From contig NZ_LMQC01000006.1 in NCBI RefSeq assembly GCF_001424485.1, positions 61,483 to 125,482 on the forward strand: a stretch of DNA of 64,000 nt, written 5' to 3'. The stretch comes from Modestobacter sp. Leaf380. Lineage in GTDB: Bacteria > Actinomycetota > Actinomycetes > Mycobacteriales > Geodermatophilaceae. The first letter of the stretch is position 1, and the number at the start of each line of letters is the position of its first letter. The position numbers and the translations under genes are program-made. Positions 35,782 to 44,584 of this stretch are shown piece by piece. A model generated the notes under the pieces. That model did not search any database and was not told the origin of the DNA. It worked only from the letters and a program-made list of their open reading frames with translations.

Positions 35782-36654
35782 TTAAGCGAGGCCGCGGGTG
35801 GTGCGCAGGGGTGGGCGGTCGCCCCGGATGCTCGCGACCGTGTCCAGCGTCTGCCGGGTGGGGGCGACGTCGTGGGCCCGGAAGACCCGCGCGCCGAGCC
35901 AGGCGCTGACGGCGGTCGCGGCCAGGGTGCCGGTGAGCCGCTCGTCCAGCGGGACGCCGAGGGTCTCGCCGATGAAGTCCTTGTTGCTCAGCGCCACCAG
36001 CACCGGCCAGCCGGTGTCCACCAGCTCGCCCAGCCGGCGGGTGGCCTCCAGCGAGTGCCGGGTGTTCTTGCCGAAGTCGTGCCCGGGGTCGATGAGCACC
36101 CGCTCGCGGTCGACGCCCGCCGCGACGGCGGCGTCGGCCAGCGCCGTCGTCCGGGCGACGATGTCGGCGACGACGTCGGGGTAGGCCACCCGGTGCGGGC
36201 GGGTGCGCGGGGGCAGCCCACCGGCGTGGGTGCAGACGATGCCGGCCCCGGCCTCGGCGGCGACCTCGGCCAGCCGCGGGTCGACCCCGCCCCAGGCGTC
36301 GTTGACGACGTCGGCGCCGGCGGCCAGCACCTCGCGGGCCACCTCGGCGCGCCAGGTGTCGATGGAGATGGGCAGCTCGGGGTGGGCGGCGCGGATCGCG
36401 GCGACCAGGTCGACGGTGCGGCGGATCTCCTCCGCCGGCGTCACCTCCGCACCGGGCGCGGCCTTCACGCCGCCGACGTCGACCATGTCCGCGCCCTCGG
36501 CGACCACCTGGTCGACCCGGTCCACGGCGGCGGCGAGCTCGAAGGTGGCGCCGCGGTCGTAGAAGGAGTCGGGGGTGCGGTTCACGATCGCCATCACCAC
36601 CAGCCGCCCGTCGGGGACGTCGAGGGCACCGATGCGCAGCACGGGTCCACTCAA
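35782..36654 (-). CDS. FolP2-type dihydropteroate synthase homologue
   Basis: A 290-residue TIM-barrel protein of the dihydropteroate synthase family. It has MAIVNRTPDSFYDRGATF in place of the canonical MGI-NVTPDSFSDGG, and VDVGGVKAAPG where true FolP has DVGGESTRPG. Both features match the actinobacterial paralogue FolP2, which is reported not to replace FolP1. The phosphate-binding region LSNKDFIG and the C-terminal RAHDV are present. Its real reaction is unclear. Confidence 0.8.
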   Translation of the reverse strand: MSGPVLRIGALDVPDGRLVVMAIVNRTPDSFYDRGATFELAAAVDRVDQVVAEGADMVDVGGVKAAPGAEVTPAEEIRRTVDLVAAIRAAHPELPISIDTWRAEVAREVLAAGADVVNDAWGGVDPRLAEVAAEAGAGIVCTHAGGLPPRTRPHRVAYPDVVADIVARTTALADAAVAAGVDRERVLIDPGHDFGKNTRHSLEATRRLGELVDTGWPVLVALSNKDFIGETLGVPLDERLTGTLAATAVSAWLGARVFRAHDVAPTRQTLDTVASIRGDRPPLRTTRGLA

Positions 36655-36674
36655 CCAGCCCGGTCGCGCGGGCC

Positions 36675-37622
36675 GTGTCAGCCTGGGGTGTGCCGCCTCG
36701 CCCCGCCGACCTGCCCGACGACCTCACCGACGCGCTGGACCGGGTGGCTGCCGAGGCCCGCCCGCTGGCCGGGGACGACGAGGTGCACGAGCCCGGGCAG
36801 GGCCCCGAGCGGTTCGGCCTGGCCCTGAGCGAGCTGGACGGCACCGAGCACGTCGCCGGGGACGCCGACGTCGGCTTCCCGGTGCAGAGCGTGGTCAAGG
36901 TCTTCTCCCTCACCGCCGCGCTGCAGCTGGTGGGCGAGGACGTGTTCGAGCGGGTCGGCCGCGAGCCGTCCGGGGACCCCTTCGACTCCCTGGTGCAGCT
37001 GGAGCGCGAGCACGGTGTGCCGCGCAACCCGTTCATCAACGCCGGCGCGGTCGTCGTCTGCGACGTGCTGGTCGGTGCCACCGGCTCGGCCGAGGCGGCG
37101 ACGGCCGCGGTGACGGACCTGCTGTCGGACCTGGTGGGCGAGCGGCTCGAGCCCGACCCCGAGGTGCTCGCGCAGGAGCGGGACGGCGCCGACCTGGCCA
37201 CCGCGATGGGCTGGCTGATGAGCTCGTTCGGGAACTTCCACCACCCGGTCCCCGAGGTCGTCGACGCCTACGCCCAGCTCTGCTCGCTCACCGTGACCGC
37301 CCGCCAGCTGGCCCGGGCGGCCCGGTTCCTGGCCGCGGACGGGGTCGACCCGGCCACCGGCGAGCGGGTGCTCCCCGAGCCGCTGGCCCGCCGGGTCAAC
37401 GCGGTCATGCTGACCTGCGGCACCTACGACGCGGCCGGGCAGTTCGCCTACGACGTGGGCTTCCCGTGCAAGAGCGGTGTCGCCGGTGCGGTGATGGGCG
37501 ACGTGCCGAACCGGTTCGGGGTCTGCGCGTGGTCGCCGCCGCTGGACGCGGCGGGCAACTCCCGGGCCGGCCGGGCGGCCCTGCACCTGCTCAGCGAGCG
37601 GCTGGGCCTCTCGCTGCTCTAG
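36675..37622 (+). CDS. glsA: Glutaminase (serine-dependent)
   Basis: A 315-residue glutaminase of the beta-lactamase-like fold that converts glutamine to glutamate and ammonia. The catalytic region FPVQSVVKVFSL contains the S-x-x-K nucleophile and base. Further family blocks are RNPFINAGAVVV and GFPCKSGVAGAVMG. GTG 36675 is used, and a GTG 15 nt later is possible. The length fits the GlsA family. It lies divergent from the folP2-like gene. Confidence 0.9.
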   Translation: MSAWGVPPRPADLPDDLTDALDRVAAEARPLAGDDEVHEPGQGPERFGLALSELDGTEHVAGDADVGFPVQSVVKVFSLTAALQLVGEDVFERVGREPSGDPFDSLVQLEREHGVPRNPFINAGAVVVCDVLVGATGSAEAATAAVTDLLSDLVGERLEPDPEVLAQERDGADLATAMGWLMSSFGNFHHPVPEVVDAYAQLCSLTVTARQLARAARFLAADGVDPATGERVLPEPLARRVNAVMLTCGTYDAAGQFAYDVGFPCKSGVAGAVMGDVPNRFGVCAWSPPLDAAGNSRAGRAALHLLSERLGLSLL

Positions 37623-37634
37623 TCGCTGCTCTGG

Positions 37635-38561
37635 TCACTGCTGCAGGAGCCGTCTCGGTGGCAGCAGTGCGTGCACCCCCACCACCTCGTTGACCACCTG
37701 GGTCACCCGCAGGTCCACGACCATCGAGGCCAGCGCCAGGGCCTCCGACCGGCCGAGCCCGTGCAGGGCGCCCATCAGGTCCAGCACCGTGTCCAGGGCG
37801 TGCCCGGTGGCGGTGTCCAGGTCGTCGGCGACCCCCATCGCCACCCAGCCGGCCGGGGTCTCCGCGACGGGCGTCCGCAGCCGCAGGCCGTGCAGGTCCT
37901 CGAGCACGTCGAGGGTCAGGGTCGCCTCGACCGGGCACTCGATCGCGGTGCCGCTGACCTCGCCGTCGCCCTGCGCGGCGTGCCCGTCGCCCACGCTGAG
38001 CAGCGCGTCGGGGACGGTCACCGGCAGGTACAGGGTCGACCCCGCGACCAGCTCCCGGCAGTCCAGGTTCCCGCCGTGCCAGCGCGGCGGCACCGTCGAG
38101 TGCCGGCCGGGCTCGGCCGGCGGCAGGCCCACCACGCCCAGGAACGGCCGGACGGCGACCCGGTGCCCGTGCTGCTCGGTGGCCACCCCGTCGGCGATGG
38201 TCCAGCGCAGCACCACCGGGTCCCCGAGGACGCCGAGCCGGCGGTTGAGCGCGGTGTCCCGCAGCCCGCAGTACGTCGTCCCGAACGCGCCGGGGACGAC
38301 GTCGTCCACCCGGACGGCGATCACCTGGCCCGGCCGCGCACCGCGGACCGCGATCGGGCCGGTGAGCGCGTGCCCGGTGCCCGGCTCCCACGCCGGGTGC
38401 CGCTCGCGCGCGGCCAGGTCACCGCCGTCGAACGGGCCGGTCGACCAGCCGGAGTCCAGGCAGCCGACGGTGACCGTGGCACCCGGGTCCACGGTCAGTG
38501 CGGGCGGGAGCGACGCGTCGAACCAGCCGTGCAGCGTCTGCGCCGTGGGGTCCAGCCTCAC
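37635..38561 (-). CDS. Acetamidase/formamidase family protein
   Basis: A 308-residue amidohydrolase-like protein (FmdA/AmdA fold). Typical blocks are the opening TLHGWFDASLPPALTVDPG, CLDSGWSTGPFDGG, GDGHAAQGDGEVSGTAIE and PPRWHGGNLDCRELVAGS. Family members hydrolyse small amides to ammonia and a carboxylate. The GTG overlaps the stop of the serine hydrolase gene by GTGA, so the two are co-translated. Confidence 0.88.
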   Translation of the reverse strand: MRLDPTAQTLHGWFDASLPPALTVDPGATVTVGCLDSGWSTGPFDGGDLAARERHPAWEPGTGHALTGPIAVRGARPGQVIAVRVDDVVPGAFGTTYCGLRDTALNRRLGVLGDPVVLRWTIADGVATEQHGHRVAVRPFLGVVGLPPAEPGRHSTVPPRWHGGNLDCRELVAGSTLYLPVTVPDALLSVGDGHAAQGDGEVSGTAIECPVEATLTLDVLEDLHGLRLRTPVAETPAGWVAMGVADDLDTATGHALDTVLDLMGALHGLGRSEALALASMVVDLRVTQVVNEVVGVHALLPPRRLLQQ

Positions 38562-39775
38562 ACCAGGGCCTGGTTCACCAGCTGCCGCAGGTACGAGCGG
38601 ATCGGCAGTGTGCTGGAGGGCAGCAGCTGGGTGTAGAAGCTGACGGTCAGGTCCTCGACGGGGTCGACGTAGAACGCCGTCGATGCCGCGCCGCCCCACG
38701 AGTAGTCGCCCACCGAGCTGACGACGCCGTAGCGGGCCGGGTCCAGCACCATCGAGAAGCCCAGCCCGAACCCGACGCCGCGCAGCGGGGTCTCGGCGAA
38801 CAGCGGCCGGCCGTAGGTCTCCAGGTCGGCGTTGCCCGGGATGTGGTTGCGCACCATGTGTGCCAGCGTCCGGGAGCCCAGCACCCGGGTGCCGTCGGGT
38901 GCAGCGCCCCCGGCGCGGAGCATCTCCACGAACCGCAGGTAGTCCCCCGCGGTGGAGACCAGCCCGCCGCCGCCGGACAGGAACGCGGGCTTCTGCCGGG
39001 CAGCCGGCTCGAAGGCGGCCAGCGGGACGACGCCGGGGCCGTAGAGCCGGGCCAGCAGGGCGGGGTCGTCGTCGGGGCGCAGGCCGAAGGAGGTCTCGGT
39101 CATGCCCAGCGGGCCGAACACCCGCTCGGCGAACACCTCGTCCAGCGGCTTGCCGGCGATCACCTCCACCAGGCGGCCCAGCACGTCGGTGGACACGCCG
39201 TAGTTCCACTCGCTGCCGGGCTGGAAGACCAGCGGCATCGCGGCGAACTGGCGGGTGACCTCGGCGGAGTCGGCGCCCGGGGGCGTGCCCCACTCGTGGC
39301 CGGCGGCGCGGTAGGCGGCGTCGACGGGGTGGGCGTGGTGGAAGCCGTAGGTCAGCCCGGAGGTGTGGGTGAGCAGGTGCCAGACCCGGATCGGCTCGAT
39401 CTGCGGCACGGTCACCGGCTTCGCGGCCGAGCCGGCCACGTACACGCGGGTGTCGGCGAACTCCGGCAGCCAGCGGGTGATCGGGTCGGTGAGCTCGAAG
39501 GCACCCTCCTCGTACAGCGACATCGCCGCCACCGAGGTGATCGGCTTGGTCATCGAGAAGATGCGCCAGATGGTGTCCGGGGTGACCGGCAGGCCGGCCT
39601 CGACGTCCCGCACGCCGTGCGTGCCGACGTGGGCCAGCCGGCCGTGCCGCGAGACGGTGACGAGGAACCCGGGCAGCTGCCCGTCGTCCACCCAACGGGC
39701 CAGCCGGGCGTCCAGCCGGCGCAACCGGCCGGCGTCCAGGCCCACCTCGGCGGGGTCGGTGACGTTCTCGAGCAC
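38558..39775 (-). CDS. Serine hydrolase of the class C beta-lactamase family
   Basis: A 405-residue esterase or peptidase-like protein of the EstB/beta-lactamase group. The S-x-x-K motif is FSMTKPIT, the tyrosine motif YGVS lies in EWNYGVSTDVLG, and the third motif region is SWGGAASTAFYV (W/H-G-G type). No signal peptide is seen, so it is probably a cytoplasmic esterase rather than a true lactamase. Coupled to the amidase gene. Confidence 0.87.
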   Translation of the reverse strand: MLENVTDPAEVGLDAGRLRRLDARLARWVDDGQLPGFLVTVSRHGRLAHVGTHGVRDVEAGLPVTPDTIWRIFSMTKPITSVAAMSLYEEGAFELTDPITRWLPEFADTRVYVAGSAAKPVTVPQIEPIRVWHLLTHTSGLTYGFHHAHPVDAAYRAAGHEWGTPPGADSAEVTRQFAAMPLVFQPGSEWNYGVSTDVLGRLVEVIAGKPLDEVFAERVFGPLGMTETSFGLRPDDDPALLARLYGPGVVPLAAFEPAARQKPAFLSGGGGLVSTAGDYLRFVEMLRAGGAAPDGTRVLGSRTLAHMVRNHIPGNADLETYGRPLFAETPLRGVGFGLGFSMVLDPARYGVVSSVGDYSWGGAASTAFYVDPVEDLTVSFYTQLLPSSTLPIRSYLRQLVNQALV

Positions 39776-39882
39776 TGTGCCTCCTGGTCGCGCGGCCCCG
39801 TTCGTCGGTGGACGGGGCGCTCGCCCGCATCCTGCCCCCGCCGTCCGACAGGCGCCCCGTGCGGCGTCGTCCCCCCACGCGA

Positions 39883-39926
39883 GAGGCCGCCCTCCCCCAC
39901 GAGTTCTCGCGGGGGAGGACGGCCTC
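39883..39926 (-). terminator. Hairpin after the HU gene
   Basis: A perfect 16-bp stem (GAGGCCGCCCTCCCCC with its complement) and a 12-nt loop. It lies about 40 nt downstream of the hup stop and in front of the serine hydrolase promoter region. Confidence 0.85.
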
Positions 39927-39966
39927 GGACCAGCTCAGCCGGTCGACGCGCGGTGCGCGTCCTCGG

Positions 39967-40254
39967 TCAGGAGACGGGGACGGCGGCAGCGGCCTTCTTC
40001 AGGTTCGAGCCGGCCGACAGCTTGGCGGTGTTCGACGCGGCGATCTCGATCGACTCACCGGTCTGCGGGTTGCGGCCGGTGCGGGCGGAGCGCTGACCGC
40101 GCTCGAGGGTCAGCAGGCCCGGCAGGGCGATCTTGTCGCCGCGGGTGAGGGCCTCGACGAACTCCTCGCCGAGGGCGGCGATGACGGAGTCGACGGTCGA
40201 GGCGGGGACGTCGGCGCGCTTGGCGATGGCGGAGACGAGTTCGGCCTTGTTCAC
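39967..40254 (-). CDS. hup: HU-family DNA-binding protein
   Basis: A 95-residue nucleoid protein: MNKAELVSAIAKRADV, then the body LPGLLTLERGQRSARTGRNP with the DNA-inserting arm GRNPQTGESI. It has a short Ala-rich tail, not the long Lys/Ala extension of mycobacterial HupB. A dimer that bends DNA and compacts the chromosome. The upstream 315 nt contain its promoter. Confidence 0.93.
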   Translation of the reverse strand: MNKAELVSAIAKRADVPASTVDSVIAALGEEFVEALTRGDKIALPGLLTLERGQRSARTGRNPQTGESIEIAASNTAKLSAGSNLKKAAAAVPVS

Positions 40255-40557
40255 GGGGGGTTCCTCTCGGTGGTCTGGTGGCCCACTCGGGTGGGCCTCC
40301 CCGGTCGTCCGGGCGGACGGTCGGGGCCTCCGCGGGGTGCGGGGACGAGCCGTTCCCGGCTCCTCCCGCCGCCTCGCGGGCGGTCTGGCCGACCACGTCG
40401 TCGACCAGGGACGTCAGGCACGGTGCCATGCCGACCTGCGGTTCCGCCAGCGACAGGCCCGTCTTTCCGGCGTTTCGAGCCCTCATCCGGGTCGCAGCGG
40501 GCCCGTCGAGCCCGCGCCCGCCCCACCGGCCGGCCTGCGTGAGGGACCGGTCCGGCC
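40255..40557. other. Intergenic region between divergent hup and aldo/keto reductase
   Basis: About 300 nt without a gene I can support. It carries the hup leader (GAGAGGAACCCCCC before the ATG) and, at its right end, the reductase promoter. Confidence 0.6.
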
Positions 40558-40563
40558 TAGCGT
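40558..40563 (+). promoter_or_regulatory. -10 element of leaderless aldo/keto reductase promoter
   Basis: TAGCGT ends 6 nt before the ATG at 40570. Confidence 0.55.
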
Positions 40564-40569
40564 CGGGGC

Positions 40570-41502
40570 ATGCCACAGCTCCCCGGGACCGACCTGACCG
40601 TCAGCGACCTCTGCTTCGGCGGCAACGTGTTCGGGTGGACCGCGGACGAGGCGACGAGCTTCGCCCTGCTGGACCGCTTCCACGACGCCGTGCCCTCGAC
40701 CCAGTCCCCGTTCGTCGACTCCGCCGAGATGTACGGCAACGGCCTGTCCGAGCAGATCCTGGGCCGTTGGATGGCCGAGCGCGGCGCCCGGGACCGGGTG
40801 GTGGTGGCCACCAAGGCCAGCCCCGGCGAGAAGGAGCACCCGCTGTCGGCTGCCGAGGTGCAGGCCGCGTGCGAGCGCTCCCTGCGCAACCTGCAGGTCG
40901 ACACCATCGACGTCTACTACGCGCACTACGACGACGAGACGACGCCGCTGGAGGAGACCCTGCGGGCCTTCGACGACCTGGTGCAGGCCGGCAAGGTGCG
41001 CCACGTCGCTGCCTCGAACTACTCGGCGGCCCGGCTCACCGAGGCGTTGGACCTGCAGCGCGACCTGGGCCTGACGCCCTACGTGGCACTGCAGCCGCAC
41101 TACAACCTGATGGAGCGCCCGGTCTACGAGGACGAGCTGCGCGACGTCGTCGCCGACCGCGGGCTGGGCACGCTGCCCTACTTCTCGCTGGCCAAGGGCT
41201 TCCTGACCGGCAAGTACCGGGCGGGGGAGACCATCGACAGCCCGCGCGCGAAGGGCGCCTCGGCCTACGTGGGGGAGGAGGGCGACCGGGTGCTGGCGGC
41301 GCTGGCGCAGGTCGCCGACGCGCACGGCACGACCGGGTCGGCGGTGGCGCTGCGCTGGCTGGCCGACCAGCCCACGGTGGTCGCCCCGATCGCCAGCGGC
41401 CGGTCGGTGGAGCAGCTGGCCGACCTGCTCCCGATGCTGGACCTGGTGCTCACCGACGACGAGCGCCAGGCCCTCACCGACGCCTCGGCCCAGCCGCGCT
41501 GA
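40570..41502 (+). CDS. Aldo/keto reductase
   Basis: A 310-residue NADPH-dependent reductase with the (beta/alpha)8 fold. The catalytic tetrad can be seen: Asp and Tyr in FVDSAEMYGNG, Lys in VVVATKASPG and His in VYYAHYDDET. The C-terminal cofactor region APIASGRSVEQL is typical of the yeast/AKR11-13 type. The ATG follows a TAGCGT box. Its end overlaps the convergent EamA gene by 29 bp. Confidence 0.9.
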   Translation: MPQLPGTDLTVSDLCFGGNVFGWTADEATSFALLDRFHDAVPSTQSPFVDSAEMYGNGLSEQILGRWMAERGARDRVVVATKASPGEKEHPLSAAEVQAACERSLRNLQVDTIDVYYAHYDDETTPLEETLRAFDDLVQAGKVRHVAASNYSAARLTEALDLQRDLGLTPYVALQPHYNLMERPVYEDELRDVVADRGLGTLPYFSLAKGFLTGKYRAGETIDSPRAKGASAYVGEEGDRVLAALAQVADAHGTTGSAVALRWLADQPTVVAPIASGRSVEQLADLLPMLDLVLTDDERQALTDASAQPR

Positions 41503-42427
41503 CCCCGCCGGCGGGCCGGGACACCGGGCCCGCGGTTCCCGCGACGCCCGCGGTCCGGTGCTGGAGCTCCACCCGCTGACCCCAGCCGGTGCCGGCCAGC
41601 ACCAGCGCGGCGCCCAGGCCGACGGCCCAGGTGAGGTGGTCCCCGGCCAGGCCGATCCCGACGGCCACCGCCCAGACCGGCTCGGTGCCCATCAGCAGGC
41701 TGGCCCGGGCGGCCGAGGTGGCCCGCACCGCCCACAGCTGCACCAGGAACGCGAACACGGTGCAGGCCAGCCCGAGCCAGGCGACCGCCCACCAGGTCCC
41801 GGCACCGGCACCCACGACGGCGCCGGCGAGGCCGGCCGGCAGCGCCAGGGCGGTGAACCCCAGTGCGCAGACCCAGGTCTGCACCAGGGTGAGCGTCAGG
41901 GTCCGGACCGGCCGGTCCCTGGTCAGCGACCCGCTGGCGGTGACGTGCACCGAGCGGACGAACGCGGCCAGGAGCATCACCGCGTCCCCCACGGTGGGGG
42001 CGCTGAGCCCGTCCCCGGAGACGAGCACGGCCACCCCGACGACGGCGACCACGACGGCGACGAAGAACCGCCGGGGCAGCCACCGCCGCCCGGCCAGGGA
42101 CTCCAGCACCGGGGTGAGCACGACGGTGAGGCTGATGAGCAGACCGGCGTTGGTGGCCGTCGTCCGGGTGACGCCCCAGGTCTCCAGGACCAGGACGAGG
42201 GCCTGCGACCCACCCAGCACCACGCCCAGGCGCATCTCCCCGCGGCTGGGCCGCCCGGAGCGCAGCACGGCCGCGACGAGGGCCAGCACGACGCCGGCGA
42301 CGAGGAAGCGGACCGCCAGCAGGGGGAGCACCCCCAGCTGCGCGGCGGCCTCCTGGGCGGCCCAGTAGCTGCTGCCCCACACCGCGGCGACCGCGAGCAG
42401 GCTGACGTCGGTCCGGGACGGGTGCAC
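41474..42427 (-). CDS. EamA/DMT-family transporter
   Basis: A 317-residue integral membrane protein with ten predicted helices as two five-helix repeats. Characteristic blocks are VWGSSYWAAQEAAAQLG at the start and LWAVRATSAARASLLMGTEP in repeat two. It probably exports an amino acid or other small metabolite. It is divergent from a LysR gene, a common pairing in which LysR controls the exporter. Confidence 0.87.
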   Translation of the reverse strand: MHPSRTDVSLLAVAAVWGSSYWAAQEAAAQLGVLPLLAVRFLVAGVVLALVAAVLRSGRPSRGEMRLGVVLGGSQALVLVLETWGVTRTTATNAGLLISLTVVLTPVLESLAGRRWLPRRFFVAVVVAVVGVAVLVSGDGLSAPTVGDAVMLLAAFVRSVHVTASGSLTRDRPVRTLTLTLVQTWVCALGFTALALPAGLAGAVVGAGAGTWWAVAWLGLACTVFAFLVQLWAVRATSAARASLLMGTEPVWAVAVGIGLAGDHLTWAVGLGAALVLAGTGWGQRVELQHRTAGVAGTAGPVSRPAGGVSAAGPRRR

Positions 42428-42486
42428 CGGACGAGCGTCGCCGTCGCCACCCTGAAGAACCAGGGTCACTTCGACCAAGCACGCTT

Positions 42487-42492
42487 TAGCAT
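42487..42492 (+). promoter_or_regulatory. -10 element of leaderless lysR-family promoter
   Basis: TAGCAT ends 7 nt before the ATG at 42500. The 72-nt gap to the EamA start must also hold the divergent promoter and any LysR site. Confidence 0.5.
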
Positions 42493-42499
42493 CGCCTTC

Positions 42500-43423
42500 A
42501 TGGACGTGCGACAGCTCCAGCTGCTCCGGGAACTGGGGGAGCGGGGCAGCCTGTCCGCCGTCGCCGAGGCCGCCCACGTCAGCCCGTCGGCGGTGTCCCA
42601 GCAGCTCAAGGTGCTGCAGCGGGGTGCCGCCGTCCCGTTGACCGAGCGGCGTGGCCGGCGGCTGGTCCTGACTCCCGCGGGACGGGCGCTGGCCGCCGCG
42701 GCCGTCGACATCGCCGAGGCCCTGGCCCGGGCCGAGCACGCCGTCGCCGACCACCTGGCCGACGCCGCGGCGCCCGTCCGGGTGTGTGCCTTCCACAGCG
42801 CCGGACTGGCCTTCTTCGGGCCGCTGCTGCAGTGGTCCGGGCAGCCGGGCCACCCCCCGGTGCACTGCCGTGACGAGGACACCGCGCAGGACGCCTTCCC
42901 GGCGCTGGTCGCCGACCACGACCTGGTGTTGGCCCACCGGCTGCGCCACGGACCCCGGTGGCCCACGGGGCCCGGGCTCGTCGTCACCCGGTTGCTGACC
43001 GAGCCCATGGACATCGCCATGGCCCACGGACACCCGCTCGCCGGCCGGGCGCAGGTGACCCCCGCGGACGTCGCACGGCACCGCTGGCTGGCCGTGCACG
43101 AGGGGTACCCGCTCACCGGTGTCCTCGGCGCGGTCGGCGCCGCCGCCGGCCGCCCGCTGGACGTCGTCCACCGGGTCAACGACTTCGGGCTGGCCAGTGC
43201 CGTCGTGGCCACCGGAGACGTGCTGGCCCTGGTCCCCCGCCACCTGGCCCAGCAGGACCTGCACCCGGGGGTGGTCACCCGGCCGTTGCACGGCCTGACG
43301 GTGACCCGCGACGTCGACGTCCTGGCCCGTCCCGACCACCTCGCGCGGTCCGGTGTGCGGGCGGTCCTGGACCGGCTCCGGGAGGCCGGCGCCGCCCTGG
43401 TCGCCGGCCCGGCGGTCAGCTGA
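42500..43423 (+). CDS. LysR-family transcriptional regulator
   Basis: A 307-residue regulator. The N-terminal winged helix-turn-helix is clear (LRELGERGSLSAVAEAAHVS, SAVSQQLKVLQ), with the wing RRGRRLVLTPAG. The substrate-binding domain includes LLTEPMDIAMAHGHPLAG. It is divergent from the EamA exporter gene, its likely target. The ligand is unknown. The 3' end overlaps the EAL-like gene by 8 bp. Confidence 0.9.
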   Translation: MDVRQLQLLRELGERGSLSAVAEAAHVSPSAVSQQLKVLQRGAAVPLTERRGRRLVLTPAGRALAAAAVDIAEALARAEHAVADHLADAAAPVRVCAFHSAGLAFFGPLLQWSGQPGHPPVHCRDEDTAQDAFPALVADHDLVLAHRLRHGPRWPTGPGLVVTRLLTEPMDIAMAHGHPLAGRAQVTPADVARHRWLAVHEGYPLTGVLGAVGAAAGRPLDVVHRVNDFGLASAVVATGDVLALVPRHLAQQDLHPGVVTRPLHGLTVTRDVDVLARPDHLARSGVRAVLDRLREAGAALVAGPAVS

Positions 43424-44492
43424 GCGGCACCGCCGTGGCCGCCTCGGCCAGGTCCTCGACGCGCGCCAGGCCGACGACGGTCCCCGCGGCATCGGTGCAG
43501 GGCACCGGGTCGAAGCGGTGCGCGGGGCGGCGGGCCAGTGCCCGGTGCAGGGCCTCGCGGACCTCGGTGTGCGCGGGCAGGGTGAGCGTGGCGGGGACGT
43601 CGAACCAGTCGCCGGTGCGGGCGTCGACCAGGGTCAGCCCGGCCGGTTCGCCGGTGGGCTCCAGCTGGACGACCGGCGGGGTGAGCTGGCGGTCGTCCCG
43701 TCCGGGCGTCCAGGTGCGCACCGGCCGCAGCAGGGCGGCGACGGTGGTGTCCCGGCGCTGCTCGACGGCCCGGCCGCGCAGCATCCGCAGCACCTCGGGT
43801 GCGGCCGGGCCGAACCCGGTGGACGGGCGACCCAGCTGCCAGCCGCGGGCCAGCGGCACGCCCAACCGGCTGAGCCCGGACAGCTCCGCGGTGGTCTCCA
43901 CGCCGTCGGCCAGCACGGTGGCGCCGGTCCGCTCGGCGTAGGCCAGCAGCCCGGCGACCACCGCCGTGCGGCGCGGGTCGCCGGCGACGCCGGCGGTCAG
44001 CCCCTGCGGCAGGACGACGACGTCGGCCGCGAGCTGGGGCACCCGCAGCAGCAGTGCCGCCGGGACGGCGATCCGGGCCCCTCGCGCGGCCAGTCGGGCG
44101 CAGCGCTGCAGCAGGGTGGCCTCGTCGTCCACGGGGGAGTCGGTGAGCTCCACGACCACGTCGGTGAGCGGCACCTGCAGCGCCTCGTGCACCGCGGGCG
44201 CGCCCAGCAGCCACGGGTCCACGGCCACGTGCACCAGGCCGGAGTCGGGACGCCGGGCCAGCGCGGTCTGCAGCAGCAGCGCCTGCAGCGGGGCGGCGAG
44301 GCCGGCGTCCGCGGCGGCGGCGAACCAGACGTCGGGGGTGGCGGTGCCGGGGAAGCGCGCCTCGGCGCGCCAGCCGGCCACCGTGCCGGTGGTCAGCGCC
44401 ACGACCGGCGCCCAGACGACGGTGAGGTCGTCGGGGTCGGCCAGCAGCGGGCGGCAGTTGGCTCGGCGGGTCGGCTCGAACAGGTCGGTCAC
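43416..44492 (-). CDS. Degenerate EAL-domain protein
   Basis: A 358-residue protein whose first 240 residues follow the EAL phosphodiesterase barrel (VVWAPVVALTTGTVAGWRAE, VVVELTDSPV, VLADGVETTAELSGL, GWQLGRP). The catalytic residues are gone: the EAL motif is RAEARF, the Asp pair of DDFG is replaced (RIAVPAALLL), and the Glu in EITES is altered. It is probably a c-di-GMP-binding or protein-interaction module rather than an enzyme. The C-terminal 110 residues resemble a CBS-like unit. It lies next to an active-looking GGDEF-EAL gene. Confidence 0.75.
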   Translation of the reverse strand: MTDLFEPTRRANCRPLLADPDDLTVVWAPVVALTTGTVAGWRAEARFPGTATPDVWFAAAADAGLAAPLQALLLQTALARRPDSGLVHVAVDPWLLGAPAVHEALQVPLTDVVVELTDSPVDDEATLLQRCARLAARGARIAVPAALLLRVPQLAADVVVLPQGLTAGVAGDPRRTAVVAGLLAYAERTGATVLADGVETTAELSGLSRLGVPLARGWQLGRPSTGFGPAAPEVLRMLRGRAVEQRRDTTVAALLRPVRTWTPGRDDRQLTPPVVQLEPTGEPAGLTLVDARTGDWFDVPATLTLPAHTEVREALHRALARRPAHRFDPVPCTDAAGTVVGLARVEDLAEAATAVPLS

Positions 44493-44584
44493 CCCACGGT
44501 GATCGACGTCCCCGGGCACGGCCTTGACCGGGCCCCGGCCCGGCCTGACCCCTGCGAGGGGGTCAGCCGACGGCGGCGAGGGGG

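Noticed and set aside
38558..39775. True beta-lactamase resistance gene
   Set aside because: No signal peptide and the esterase-like YGVS and WGG motifs point to an intracellular esterase or peptidase-type enzyme.
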